A DNA stretch of 64,000 bases, from the NCBI GenBank assembly GCA_946406115.1, contig OX291542.1, forward strand, positions 35,545,321 to 35,609,320. Direction: 5' to 3'. Numbering within the stretch: position 1 is the first letter of the stretch; each line of letters begins with the position of its first letter. The notes below the pieces were generated by a model. It was given only the letters and a program-made list of their open reading frames with translations, was not told where the DNA came from and did no database searches. Below, piece after piece: positions 44,879 to 55,857 of the stretch. The translations under genes were made by a program, and so were the position numbers. Origin of the DNA: Apoda limacodes (lineage: Eukaryota > Arthropoda > Insecta > Lepidoptera > Limacodidae).

Positions 44879-45150
44879 TTAAAGGAATGCATCTTTTGAC
44901 AACTTAGACACCGCTTCTAAATTTACGAATTTGTATCTAAAGCATACAAACAGACACAAATAGCATTTTGTGGTTTTAGCATCGTTCTTTCTGTTTAATA
45001 TAGAAAATGGTCCAGCCATATTTATCCCTACAGTCTCAAACGGAAAATAAGTAGAAATACGCTGTGATGGCAAATTTCCCATCATTGTGGATGAAGTTTA
45101 ACTTTGAAACCTTTTACATGTAGGACAGTTGCGGATAATCTGAAGAGCAG
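44879..45150 (-). pseudogene. BEL/Pao-type integrase relic
   Basis: In one minus-strand frame: N-C-P-T-C-K-R (the CxxC of the HHCC zinc finger), a stop, then M-G-N-L-P-S-Q-R, G-I-N-M-A-G-P-F-S-I, then K-C-Y-L-C-L-F-V-C-F and V-N-L-E-A-V-S-K-L-S-K-D-A-F-L. This is the conserved start of the BEL/Pao integrase core (M-G-x-L-P-x-x-R; V-D-x-A-G-P-F; L-F-V-C-F-x-x-K-A-V-H-L-E). The catalytic aspartate in x-D-x-A-G-P-F reads N (I-N-M-A-G-P-F), so this copy is inactive. No LTRs or other domains are nearby. Confidence 0.75.
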
Positions 45151-45705
45151 GCTATCTCCCGCTTTCTAGCCAAATAGACTATATTTATCTGACTGTGGAT
45201 AATAATAATTGCGGACCTGGATGCATTAAACAAATATGTTCAAAATTAAAAATTAGTTTGGTCAAATGATGTTTACTGTGTAAAATTGCGGAATGACGCT
45301 TGTCATATTATTAATTTGAGCATTCTAACCTTCCTCCTACTCTCATGACATCCAAAAAGGGGTTCAGCAAAAGGAGATCACACTTGATTGATAAGATGAT
45401 TTTTTGCTAACGAATTATATTCATTAGAAAAAGATTGTTAGTGTTGTGTTAGTTTACCAAGCGTTTAGAATGAATTTTCAATTTCGTCCGAAGATAGTGG
45501 ACCTGTCAACTTAGATTTTGATTTTTTACAAATATTTATAAACAGTAACACAAACAAAAAAACACGTTTAATCTTTGAAAGTGGAGAAAAATTTTGAATA
45601 TGTATTGAAGGTTCTGTGTTTATCGACATGGATTTAATTTCAGGAAGCTCTATAAATCTGACGGTTATAGTTTAGACAACCTTTCTCTTTCAGAAGATTT
45701 AACTT
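45151..45705. other. Intergenic, no supported gene
   Basis: AT-rich; nothing recognised. Confidence 0.35.
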
Positions 45706-46009
45706 TTTTTTTTATATCACTAAGGTGGCAAACAAGCCTACGGACCGCCTGATGGTAAGCGTTCACCGTAGCCTATGGCCGCTTGCAACACCAGGGGTAT
45801 CACTTGCGCATTGCCGACCCTTCAAAAATTTATAACATTTTAAAAAACCCATACCTTAGTCCTTAAACCTTGGCAAGGAGCTCATTCCACAACTCAAGCC
45901 TTGACTTTTTTATGAGAATTATAAATACAAATGGGCAAATAGGCTACGGTGACCGCTTACCATCAGGCGGACTGTAAGCTTGTTGCCACCTTAGTGGTAT
46001 AAAAAAAAA
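45706..46009. repeat. Two CR1-like LINE tails in inverted orientation
   Basis: The left part (45706 to about 45910) reads T-run, ATATCACTAAGGTGGCAAAC, CGGACCGCCTGATGGTAAGC: the LINE 3' terminus on the minus strand, with about 130 bp of upstream LINE sequence. The right part (45935-46009) is the same terminus on the plus strand (GGTGACCGCTTACCATCAGG ... TTAGTGGTATAAAAA). The 75-bp ends could pair as a stem with a loop of about 160 bp. Confidence 0.8.
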
Positions 46010-46692
46010 CCTTCGACTAGATTCCGTACATCTTTTTATGTATATTTTATCTTTGATTTGTAAATTTTTTTGTAATGACAGTATTTTTAATAAATGAAAA
46101 TAAATAAAAAAAAAAAAATCTACACATAATATTATATTATCGTTCTTTGAAGTTAAGTGCAAGTGTGCCTGCAATGGTTCTTTCTGCCCTTTGAGCGTTG
46201 ACTGCTAATGAATTCACTTTATTCAACTGTTCTCAGATTTTTTTTTTGTATTTCTTACCAGAACTGGATTTTATGTTCTTAACTTCTTTATATCCTGTCA
46301 TATTAAAAAAAACAGTTATGTTCATAGGTTATGAAGTTTAAAAGTGCTCAAAGTTAAATCTAAGTGAACTTAAACTTAAATGTGCCATAATGTTAGATTT
46401 TTCACATTTTAATATTTTATTGTAATAGTAGTTATTTTTTTCATATATACGTTGTTTTATTAGTAGATATTATATCTTTAAATTCGTTTAGATTTAACCT
46501 ATTCATTAATTTTTTTTATAAAAAGCATGCGTGTAAATATTAGGAGCCTTAAAGACTCCACGTCCTTAGTACACAAAAAATGACGTCCATATTTGAAGGT
46601 TTATTTGGCATTCGACGGCAACAAGAACGAAACAGCTCCCTAATATCTGTCTTCAACTGCTATTATTTTGATGATTTCTTATTTATAGTTGA
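46010..46692. other. Intergenic, no supported gene
   Basis: AT-rich; A-rich runs near 46100. Nothing coding. Confidence 0.35.
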
Positions 46693-46935
46693 CTAGCTTT
46701 TGCCCACGGTTTCACCCGCCCTAACTTCAGTATCGGTGTAGAATTTCAACGGCAATTCCTCAATTATAAAAAAAGACTTACACTTACGTTTTCAAGTAAT
46801 CTTCAAGTCTTTTCCCAGGACTCAAACTTTCTCCATGCCAAATTTTATCTTTATCCGTACAGTGGTTTAAGCGTGAATAGGTAACAGAAAGACAGAAAGA
46901 CCGTATGGCTTTTGAAATCAGCTAATTTTTTTTGT
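46693..46935 (-). mobile_element. Helitron-like fragment, reverse orientation
   Basis: The plus strand begins CTAGCTTTTGCCCACGGTTTCACCC, the complement of a CTAG-ending Helitron-type terminus. It continues to CCATGCCAAATTTTATCTTT, GTGGTTTAAGCGTGAATAGG and AACAGAAAGACAGAAAGACC, a block common in insect non-autonomous elements and also seen near 36400 and 61660. Confidence 0.5.
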
Positions 46936-47166
46936 CTAAAAAAAATTTAGACGGTTCCGGCGACGACTACATAGTCGATATTTTATACCTCGTATCATCC
47001 ACGCCCAAACACACTCTCACCTACTTACAAACTTAAGGACTCAGCATGTGTAGAGCGCCTAAACGTCCTTGATGGCTCCTAAGATTTTGTCCAAACCTGG
47101 TGAAAAGCTGTAAAGTTGTTCGCAGATTTCAATCCACTTATTTGTTTTCCGTTCAGGTCTACTGCA

Positions 47167-47420
47167 GTACGGAACTCTCTGTGCGTAAATCCAACTCGTA
47201 CTTAACTGTTTATTAAAATTACTACCAATTAGATTTGTAATTTAATATTGACGTAAATTTATTCGTTGCTTACCCATTTTTTTTTTGGGTGGCAAACACG
47301 CTTGCGATCCGCCTGATGGTAAGCATCTATCGTAGCCTATGGACGCTAGCAACACTTGGGGCATCACAAATCTAAAACTTCTTTCTTAAAGAACCCCATA
47401 CTGTAGTCCTTATGTAGCGA
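47167..47420 (-). repeat. Repeat scraps: GGCCAAGTGCG family end, then a LINE tail
   Basis: 47167-47205 resembles the end of the GGCCAAGTGCG family (GTACGGAACTC ... CAACTCGTACTT). 47279-47420 is the CR1-like LINE 3' terminus on the minus strand (GGGTGGCAAACACGCTTGCG, ATCCGCCTGATGGTAAGC), extending upstream to AAAGAACCCCATACTGTAGT. Confidence 0.65.
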
Positions 47421-48676
47421 CCCTGACCCCACCACGGGGGGGTTGGCATGATAATTTAAGTTTTGAGAGGTAAGGTTAAATAAAGATCAATTTCATCAAA
47501 AATTTACGGATAATTCATAACTCATACCAATCAAATACTCTTTATAAGTAGACATACATTCAGCGCTGTTGCAGGTAACTGCTACAGCATAATGCTGAGT
47601 GGGAAATCCGTTTTGAAGCATTGTTACCATACAAATATTACAATAGATATTTAGTGTAAATTATGTTACTTTTTACTGTAATGCTTCAAAATAAATATTT
47701 TTCTTCTTCATACATAAAATCGTTGAAGTATTAAATTTATGATTAACTCAGATGTCCTCACCATTGTTCCCTTTATATGTCTAGGCTTATGTGGTAAGGC
47801 GTGAATTGCGGTAGAATCTTAAACATCAACACATAATTAATTGCTAAATTTAGGCAGTATTCTAACTTCCGATTCATGGATTCGGACTCCAGGCAAAATA
47901 AAATCGCGTATAAATTTAAACCAACAGCGCGAGAGTAAATGTTTTTAAAACGAACGTTGATTGGAAGTTGTTTAATTGATATAGGAATGGCGTCACGCTT
48001 TATATACCTTTAAAAATTAGTTTCGTAACTTTTATCCAAATTAAATATAATGGCTTACGGTAAATTTTATAGAATAAATAACCACTAATTTAAAAATTAG
48101 GTTTTCCTTGTTATATCTGGGTCAGTGTGACAGAAAATCAACCATAGTAGAATTTAGAACATTGTCGCAATATTAACCGCGAAATATAAAATTTCATCCG
48201 ACATTGACTAACTCTTCAAACAAAATTATATTGCACGAAAATACATTTATTGCCGAGTCCACGTTACAATGGAGTCTTGGCACGTCCCATTACCCTACGT
48301 TAAGACGTTTTAAAATTCTTATCTCTATAAGATTCTATTCAGAAAATTAAACGTATGATAAATCGGTGACCCTTTAGATAGGAGTTGCCTAGTAATTCGT
48401 GTTCTTTTATCTCGTATAATATTCGTTTCATGTTTGAATGTTAAAAATAAACTCGAAATTTTAAGTTTCTTATTACTTTTATAATATTTTTTCACGCCAG
48501 AATGTCGTGATGGGCTTACGAACGCAACTCTGAACGAGTTCACCATCATAAGTTCTTTCGAACGCTCCGGCATAAAGAGAGTTATCTATGGTTGATCTTT
48601 CAAGTGTATTTAAAAGTTTTTTTAGCGTAAAGTTGTCGGCTCGTTTGTTCTTGAAGTTTTGTTGACCTTACATATA
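47421..48676. other. Intergenic, no supported gene
   Basis: AT-rich. A short patch TGACCCCACCACGGGGGGGT at 47430-47450 is unexplained. No gene. Confidence 0.35.
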
Positions 48677-49607
48677 AAATAGAACATTGTTCACCAAGGG
48701 GTGAAAGTGACTGATTACCGACGAGGGTGTAGTTTGAGGTGGGAATCGTCTTTCATCCCGAGTGATAGATACATAGTGCTTTACACTACAAATGCGAGGA
48801 TAGTAAAATATAATTAATTAAAGTTTTAATTTACTCAACATATATTAATTCACTTTCATAAACATAGATGGCGCTGTACCGAATAATTAAAAGCTATGGT
48901 TATGTTTTCTGTTGTTTATAAATAGTGAGTAATTTTTTTCAAAGTGCTTCTTCCTTCTAAACAGGCAAAAAAGTCATATTCTCTGCAAACACGTACTTTC
49001 AACCCTATTTTTGACTATGCATGAAGGTTCTTTCAGAATTCAGAGCATGAGTAGTGTAAACCCTTTTACCCGCGCGGGCCCATTAACAATATATAGTGAA
49101 GTGAAACAGTGTCCATCCCAAGGAAAGTGTCATCGGCCAATTGAAAGAACATAAAGAAAAAATCTGCTCAATTTTCCGCCGCCCGTAAGTTTTTGTCGTT
49201 ATCTTAACTTCCCTAACGTCTCAGTGTCGTTAGCATACATAATAAGCTATAGTTATGTTTTCTGTTGTTTATAAATAGTGAGTTATTATAGTTTCAGAGC
49301 ATGAGTAGTGTAAAAGTTATTACAGCTGATGAGCTGGAGTTTTATGTGTCCAGTCTACCCTTCACCTTATCCAGTTTAATGAATCTACCTAAAAAGACAG
49401 CCTTAGAGTTCTTACTGGTATAACCTTTAAATAGGTAGTGGGCCACTTCCACCAGAATCAAAATAGTCTTATGGGCTTCTCTAAATTTGGCTGTTTGCGA
49501 TTTTGACGGCATTGCAACATTTATAATGTAAACACGAGTGAATAAATTTAACTTAATATAAAGCAATAATCAGTCACTTTCACCCCTTAGTGAACAATGT
49601 ACTATTT
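48677..49607. repeat. ~930-bp unit bounded by 41-bp inverted repeats
   Basis: The left end (48677-48717) contains ACATTGTTCACCAAGGGGTG and AAAGTGACTGATTA; the right end (49567-49607) is its reverse complement with two mismatches in 41. Inside, two segments are directly repeated: about 50 bp with TTATGTTTTCTGTTGTTTAT at 48898 and 49252, and CAGAGCATGAGTAGTGTAAA at about 49041 and 49297. A 74-codon minus-strand ORF (49342-49566) starts beside the right repeat and has no recognised domain. No clear target duplication was found. It could be a DNA transposon derivative or two head-to-head copies of one repeat. Confidence 0.7.
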
Positions 49608-49689
49608 GCCCTAATCACTCTGAAATCTTTTACAGGTTTGCCTTTGAAAAAATGACGAATTTATGGACACATGAGTTACATAGCGGTAA

Positions 49690-50287
49690 CCAATTACCGC
49701 AAATATTATAAAATCGAAATTTAGTGAGTGTGTGTGTGTGAGTTAGTATGTTTGTAGCTCTTTGACACCCCAACAACTGATCCTTTTTTGAATTGAGTTT
49801 GAATTTGATAAATCTTATACCTTAAATTTTTCCCACGATCCTAACTTACTCCTTATATAAATAGTCCATCAAAAACTAGCAATGGGGGTATAATATTATG
49901 TCACAGGTCTTTTATCTTACCGCTCCAACTTAGCCTTGATTATCTGCCATCAGGAGCAGTGTTGCTTCACCCCCTGTCACGTAGGCCTCAAAGTGGTTGG
50001 TGAAAAGAGACTGTCCACCGTATTATGATGTGAGTGTGTATTCAGACGCTGTTTGCACCTTATGGGGATAATAAACCATAATGATATACATATTTACATT
50101 AACTTACTCATAGGCTACATTTCATTACGGAAAATACTCAAGTACCCGCAGGTATAAATAACGGAATTCCTATTTCTATACCTTTAGATTGCTTTATTAA
50201 ACTTCCTTACTATTATGAAGAAGTTGCCTTAGAAATCCCACATCGTCGACCGGTTTCAGCGCAGGCGAAACCGCGGGCAAAAGCTAG
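49690..50287 (+). mobile_element. Helitron-like non-autonomous element
   Basis: Starts near ATATTATAAAATCGAAATTT with a (GT)n run at about 49726-49740, then GTTAGTATGTTTGTAGCTCT, typical of insect Helitron derivatives. It ends GCAGGCGAAACCGCGGGCAA followed by AAGCTAG|T. The GC-rich 3' end with CTAG|T fits the Helitron rule. No coding sequence. Confidence 0.6.
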
Positions 50288-50343
50288 TTTTGTATTGAGC
50301 AATAATACATTATGTTATATGTGTATTATGTTTATGTTACTAT

Positions 50344-50620
50344 GACTCCCTCGCAGCCTAGTTGGTAGTGTTGCCGAATTCTGCGCAGAGGGTGTGGGTT
50401 CGATTCCTGCATAGGACAATCATTTATGTGCTAAATAACATTTGTGTTTGTCTTGAGTCTAGGTGTATTTATGTATAATATGTATGTATTTACAAAAAAA
50501 AAGTAATATATATGTATCTGTATCCGTTGTCTGACACCCATAACACAAGCTCTGCTTACTTTGGGGCCAGACGGCGCTGTGTGTAATGTCCAAAAATATT
50601 TATTATTATTATTATTATTA
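50344..50620 (+). mobile_element. tRNA-derived SINE, copy 4 (intact)
   Basis: Starts GACTCCCTCGCAGCCTAGTT (A box) with a B box GGTTCGATTCC about 40 bp on, then the same body and end as copy 3, closing in (ATT)n at about 50599-50620. It differs from copy 3 by a handful of bases in the head and body, so both are fairly young. Confidence 0.88.
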
Positions 50621-52324
50621 TGTGTGGCGTTCTCAACGTAATTGAATCTTATTAATTATTTATGATATATAAACAATTATCATGCCGAAAAAGCAGAGCG
50701 TAACAAGCGTAAATTACTTTCGGATAACATACTTGTGCCTTTTGCGGTAGAGACGCTCGGCCCATGCGGTCCATCTGCTCATAAATTTTTTAAATCAATT
50801 TTGCCGCGCTTAAAAGCTGCTTCTGGCAGAGGGCTGGCTCATTTCTCTCTTAGAGAATAAGTATTTCGATACAGAGGGGAAATTCAGCCAGCGGGCACAC
50901 ACCTTTTTTTACAGCTTTTAAATTTCTTTTAATTTTTTTACAAATGAAATAAAATTAAAAAAAATGTATAAGCATGATTTTACTTTCATATTCGTATAGT
51001 TAACGTGAACTGACGGTTAGCAATAATTTTGTATGAAAAAGGTAGTACTCACAAAGTTTATTGTTTTATACAAAATTGTTTGCTTTACGTAATTTCACTT
51101 AAATTTTTGAATACAATACATAATTCGTGCAAAAACCTCTTTATTTTTGGTATGACCGTGAGTAAACGTTAGTCTGCAAACAAAATGTTGATTAGTCGCG
51201 TCAAACGTACAATTTCCGTAATCAATCAACGCGCGGACCGGTGTCACGTGGTCACACCGACCGAACTGGATGAAACTATTTCCATTTGGTTTTTCGCCTT
51301 TATTATCTGCTTATCACATTTTATACCTTTGTGTGTAAAATATTATAATTATAAATTATATTATTTATAAATTTGTACATTATAATGTAAAAATAGATCA
51401 TTCAAAACTGATCTGGGGGCGCGGTAGTACCCCGCCAAGACGAGTCAAGCGAAGCGCAAGGGCACTACCTACCTTTTCTCGTTATCTTGAACCCTTATAA
51501 GTTGGGCTTAGATTATACCGCATAAACAAAATTCTCGGGATATGATATTAATAGTGAACTTATTAAACATATACAGTTTCAATTGCACAGCTCTTATACA
51601 TTGGATTTCATTGATATCTAAAAAACCCCCGACGTCGTCACTGATACACTGATGATCATCAAAAATCTTAGGGTACTTCTTAAAGTCCTAGAAAGCTGAA
51701 ATTTGGTTTGTTTGTAAGTATTAGTACACAAACTACAAAGTTGAGTTTGAGTATAAGACTTCCGCAAATTTTGATGCTAGAGATCTGAAAATTAATATTC
51801 CCTACAAGGAGGGTCATGAATAATTAAATACATAATTCGTGATTTTGGAGATGGAAGTTTGAATGTGTTTTTCTATACAAAATTATTTTCATGCTGGAGA
51901 TCTGAAAATAATATAAGTACATCGACATCTTATAACAAATAAAAAAAATACGAGTTTTAAGTTTAAAAAAAAAACATCATAACCCTTTAAATAAGGCGAT
52001 AAAAGTGTATGTTTCATCAGGTTTCAGAATATTACTACATTATTATACTTATATTATATGAATAATATTACTATACTTTCGTACTTCGTTAAAAATTAAA
52101 ATGTGTTGGCAAGTACAAAAGATAACTTCTATGGGGATGGGAAATTACAATGGTGTAGGCCCCGGTTGTTGTAAGATAAAAATCGTAAGATTCTGATACA
52201 GAAGTCGAAATAAAAAATCTGATGACATAATAAATCAATAGACATATGCGCATATAGTTTTTTATAATGTAACCCTTTATAAAACAACAAAAAACATATA
52301 TTGTCATAAGTAACTTACAAAAAT
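50621..52324. other. Intergenic, no supported gene
   Basis: AT-rich. GTGTCACGTGGTCACAC near 51241 contains a CACGTG E-box. GGGGGCGCGGTAGTACCCCG near 51415 starts a GC-rich scrap of an unidentified dispersed repeat. Confidence 0.35.
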
Positions 52325-52425
52325 ACGTGAAATCCCACCACAGACATTTTCATGTAAAATGTTACCAAGCACTGCTTGCTTACTTGCTATTGAGTATCGC
52401 ACTTAGAAACACATTATATTTTGTT
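52325..52425. repeat. Dispersed repeat, partner of 54255-54355
   Basis: Shares ATCCCACCA...ACATTTTCATGT and AAATGTT...CCAAG in the same orientation as 54255, but its second half (TTGCTATTGAGTATCGCACT, TAGAAACACATTATAT) is in the opposite orientation to the partner's (AAGTGCGATTCTCAATAGCA). Confidence 0.7.
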
Positions 52426-52904
52426 TTTTTCGTTAAATAGGCTAGTTTTTACACTCTCGAATTTCGGCATTTAACGCAGCAAATGGACTCCGTCATTTTC
52501 GATATTATATTTAACATCTTCATAGTGTAATTAAAATTCCTAGCTACATTTTCTGATTATCTTTTTTTTAAAATCGTTGTTTTTGAAATTACCGCTTTGC
52601 AGTTAATATCATGGTGATTTTCTGTTAAAATTTCATTTCATTGTAACAATACCAAAATGTATCACCCGTTGTGCACCCGTCTTATAAACCACTTTTTGTT
52701 GAGATAAATTCAATAATTGTAGTTGATGTCATTTTAATTTACAACAACAAAATTCTACTTACTAAGCAAAGAGGCTAAATAAATATAAACTATTACACTG
52801 CATTTCCCCATTTCTCTTTTCGATGAAATGTTTTAGTCAGGTCAACAGTCACAGTTAACAGATTACGTCTCGTCAGGCTTTATATTTTTCCTTTAAAAGG
52901 AGTT

Positions 52905-53050
52905 TTAAAACAGGATTTTTTTGTTTTAATTGGTAACTATTTTTTTTTCATTTTTAATTTCAAAAAAAGAAGTAATGTTCTTATTTGGAAACCGGATTTC
53001 GGTAGAATAAATATTTTTCTTTTTTGGAAACTGGTTTCGAAAGCGGCCAA
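52905..53050. repeat. Dispersed repeat, partner of 55858-55985
   Basis: TTTGTTTTAATTGGTAACT, GTTCTTATTTGGAAACCGG, TTTCGGTAGAATAAA and GGAAACTGGTTTCGAAAGC are matched in order at 55862-55980 with about 80 percent identity by eye. Function unknown. Confidence 0.65.
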
Positions 53051-54254
53051 AGGGACTTTTTCTCTATAAGATAAAGTTAACTCTGTCGTTAAAGGCCAAT
53101 TAGTTTGATCGCTAGCTTTCTTTTTAGTGAATGGCGACTGCGCTTCGACAAATTTTTAGGGTAAAGTTTTGATAGGTATGACGTCATTAGTTATTAAAAA
53201 TTATTGATAAAAGTACATATTTCTGTATTGTTGACAGAAGGGTCATTAAAGTTACATTAGTAATTTTTAACCTGCTATAGTTTAACCGTATTAACAAGAC
53301 AAAGGTACATGATTTTCCTCAGATATTTTTTTTCGAATTGGACTGGATTGGATTGGACTGACTGGAACGTCTGTTCTGTTTTAAATAATTTGTAATGTTT
53401 TATCTAATTTTAAAATAACCAGCGCTAAAATTGCCATTTAAGTAAAGCACCAATTGCATAATTCACTAAGCTATCGGTAGTGATTTTACCTAATCCTAAC
53501 TTTGTTTTTTACCTGCTCCCAACTTTGTTTCTTCACAGTGTTTCTTGTACCTGCTCCCAACTCTATTCTTCATAATTTTAAAAGTTAAATCAATAAAATA
53601 TTTAATTTTATTTTTTTTTATAAAAAATTAAGAATTTAGAAAAAAATATATAAAAGCGAATACCTGTATTATGAATAAAATTTATTCGCTAACGATTTAA
53701 AAAAAATATTTAACCATCCTTAAAATGTGCTTGCTTGCTTTTATTTTTCTTTAATATATGCTGTGATTATCGAATTTAGAGTAATCAAATATTTCTAACA
53801 TAACTTTAGAGCAAAGGACGATTCAGATAAAGTGATGAAGCTTTTCTTTGCAAAAGATTAAATATTATTCTAAAGCTTATATATTGAAGCGACGTTTACT
53901 AAAATGTATAAAACACAGCTGGAACTTTCGTGTTACTAATAAATATTTTTGTTTTCATAGCAAAGACACAGTCAAATGATTTGATTGCAAGCCTAGACCT
54001 TGTGATTTAATACAATTTTGTATAACTGCATAGATCAAGTGTCCGAATGACGCATTTACTTAAAATTTAAATATATTTGGACGTTTTTCAATATTGGAGT
54101 GGACCCTTCAAATTTCTGTCATGACTACGCTACGCTACAGAGTTGACAAAATTTGTTACTTAAGAATAATATTGGACAAAAGCTTTTTGATTTTAGAGGA
54201 CACATTGACTTCGTTTCTCAGCTATTTAAAAAACCTTTATTACACTCTTAATAT
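53051..54254. other. Intergenic, no supported gene
   Basis: AT-rich. A short imperfect tandem (CCTGCTCCCAACTTTGTTTCTTC-like, twice) is near 53512-53570. Confidence 0.35.
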
Positions 54255-54355
54255 ATGTATATCCCACCAAAAACCATTTTCATGTGAAATGTTGTCAAGA
54301 CGAGGCTCGCACAAATATAATATGTTTCTAAAGTGCGATTCTCAATAGCAAGTGC
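54255..54355. repeat. Dispersed repeat with an inverted half relative to 52325
   Basis: ATCCCACCAAAAACCATTTT, TGAAATGTTGTCAAGACGAG, then AAATATAATATGTTTCTAAA and GTGCGATTCTCAATAGCAAG. See the partner entry at 52325. Confidence 0.7.
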
Positions 54356-54776
54356 AGTGAGTGTGCCTGAAAAATTTAAAAATATGCTATTAACTGATTA
54401 CGTCAAAGGTAAAACTAGAATTATAGTATTTTGCGTTAAAAAAGCTAGAGAAAACTAAGAAAGAGAAAAAAATCACAAACATATTTATTGTGTTGTTGTT
54501 AAGTCTTGCCCACAGTCATTTTAACAATTATATTCAATACATGGATATAATAAAATCACTAATTAAGTAACTCCTTTAATTTTTTCCGCATTTCTTATAC
54601 ACAAAAGAAAACATACCTATTATTATTCAAATTAATTAAAGCACAATTTCCTTCATGGTCACCTCAAAAAATCACATTGGACTTTGAGCAAGTGGCAATA
54701 TGTGGTTTCCGAAACGTGTTTCCTAACATTGAAATAAAGATATGTTTCTACCATTTGAATAAATCCCTAATACGAA

Positions 54777-55031
54777 ATGCAAAAAAAACTTAAACTGAAC
54801 ACAAGTGTTAAAAAGAGACATGTTGTAAGATGTGCTGGTCTAGAACCGCTGCCAGCGACCTTTGTAAACAAAAGATTTGCTACGAAGAAAAGACCGAACG
54901 GATGGAGATTGACAAGTTTAGCACATATTTTAAAAAACAATGATTTAAAAAAAAAATTGCAAAAATTTGCTGCTGCAGTAATAAAGAAATCGGGACTACT
55001 AACAATTTTGAAGGATAGTACTCCAAAATAA
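54777..55031 (+). CDS. Unknown 84-residue basic protein, tentative
   Basis: An ATG six bases after an in-frame TAA opens an 84-codon frame ending in TAA. The translation is strongly basic, about a quarter K+R (M-Q-K-K-L-K-L-N-T-S-V-K-K-R ... A-T-K-K-R-P-N-G-W-R), with one C-A-G-L-E-P-L-P-A-T segment. It is less F/I-rich than random AT-rich ORFs. No zinc finger, helix-turn-helix or transposase motif is evident. A minus-strand ORF of similar length overlaps, so composition alone does not decide. It may be an isolated exon, a histone-tail-like basic peptide, or chance. Confidence 0.2.
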   Translation: MQKKLKLNTSVKKRHVVRCAGLEPLPATFVNKRFATKKRPNGWRLTSLAHILKNNDLKKKLQKFAAAVIKKSGLLTILKDSTPK

Positions 55032-55434
55032 ACCGTTACATTGGGTGTAGACATCCAACTCTTGCTCTTGTCCTTGGTTTTCTAAAAATGAAATAGGAGT
55101 AGATGATAAATTCTCTAAGAAAAGCAAAAATTACATGGAGGTTGACGAATTTTATCATGCAACTTTTAACACAAAAGAAAATTACAATTAGACACTATCT
55201 TAAAATTATTGCGGCGTACTTATTTCGCCTTTAAAAGTTTAATTTTTCATATCAGTTTTAGTTAGATTAGATTTTAAGTTTATAAATTTTTATTTAACTT
55301 TTTTTCATTCAAGTTTTTAAAAAAAAAACTTGATTAAGTACCTACTATCAGGTTTTTTTTCAATTAAAAATAGACCTTCTTTCTCGTATTATATTGAGGA
55401 CTTCCGATTTTCGGAAATAGTTTCGAAAATGGAT

Positions 55435-55857
55435 TTTTAGGGTTCCGTACCCTATTACTAAGGCTTCGCTATCCGTCCGTGTGTCACCAGGCTGTATCTC
55501 ATGAAGTGTATAATTACTATAACTGTATAATGAATTATAGTTAGACAGTTGAAATTTTCACAGAAGATTTATTTCTGTTGCCGCTATAACAACAAATACT
55601 AAAAAACAGAGAAAAATAAATACTTAAGGGGGCTCCCATACAACAAAAGTGATTTTTGCTCGATTTTGCTCGTTACATTACACTTAAAATATTCACAGAA
55701 TATTTAGTTATATAGTCACTTTAAAAATAAATTATTAAATTAAAATAAAACAAATATTTAAGGGGGGCTCCCATACAACAAACGTGTTTATTTTTGCCTT
55801 TTTTTATACATAATGGTACGGAACCCTTCGTGCGCGAGTCCAACTCGCACTTGGACG
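55435..55857 (-). repeat. Dispersed repeat GGCCAAGTGCG family, copy 2
   Basis: The reverse complement of copy 1 at 32809: AGGGTTCCGTACCCTATTAC, AAGGCTTCGCTATCCGTCCG, CCAGGCTGTATCTCATGAAG, two GGGGCTCCCATACAACAAA segments (one after an internal duplication of about 120 bp) and GTGCGCGAGTCCAACTCGCA. It is flanked by GATTTTT on both sides. The related sequence at 52905 has a single GGATTTTTTTGTTTTAATTGG at the corresponding point and may be the empty site. Confidence 0.75.
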
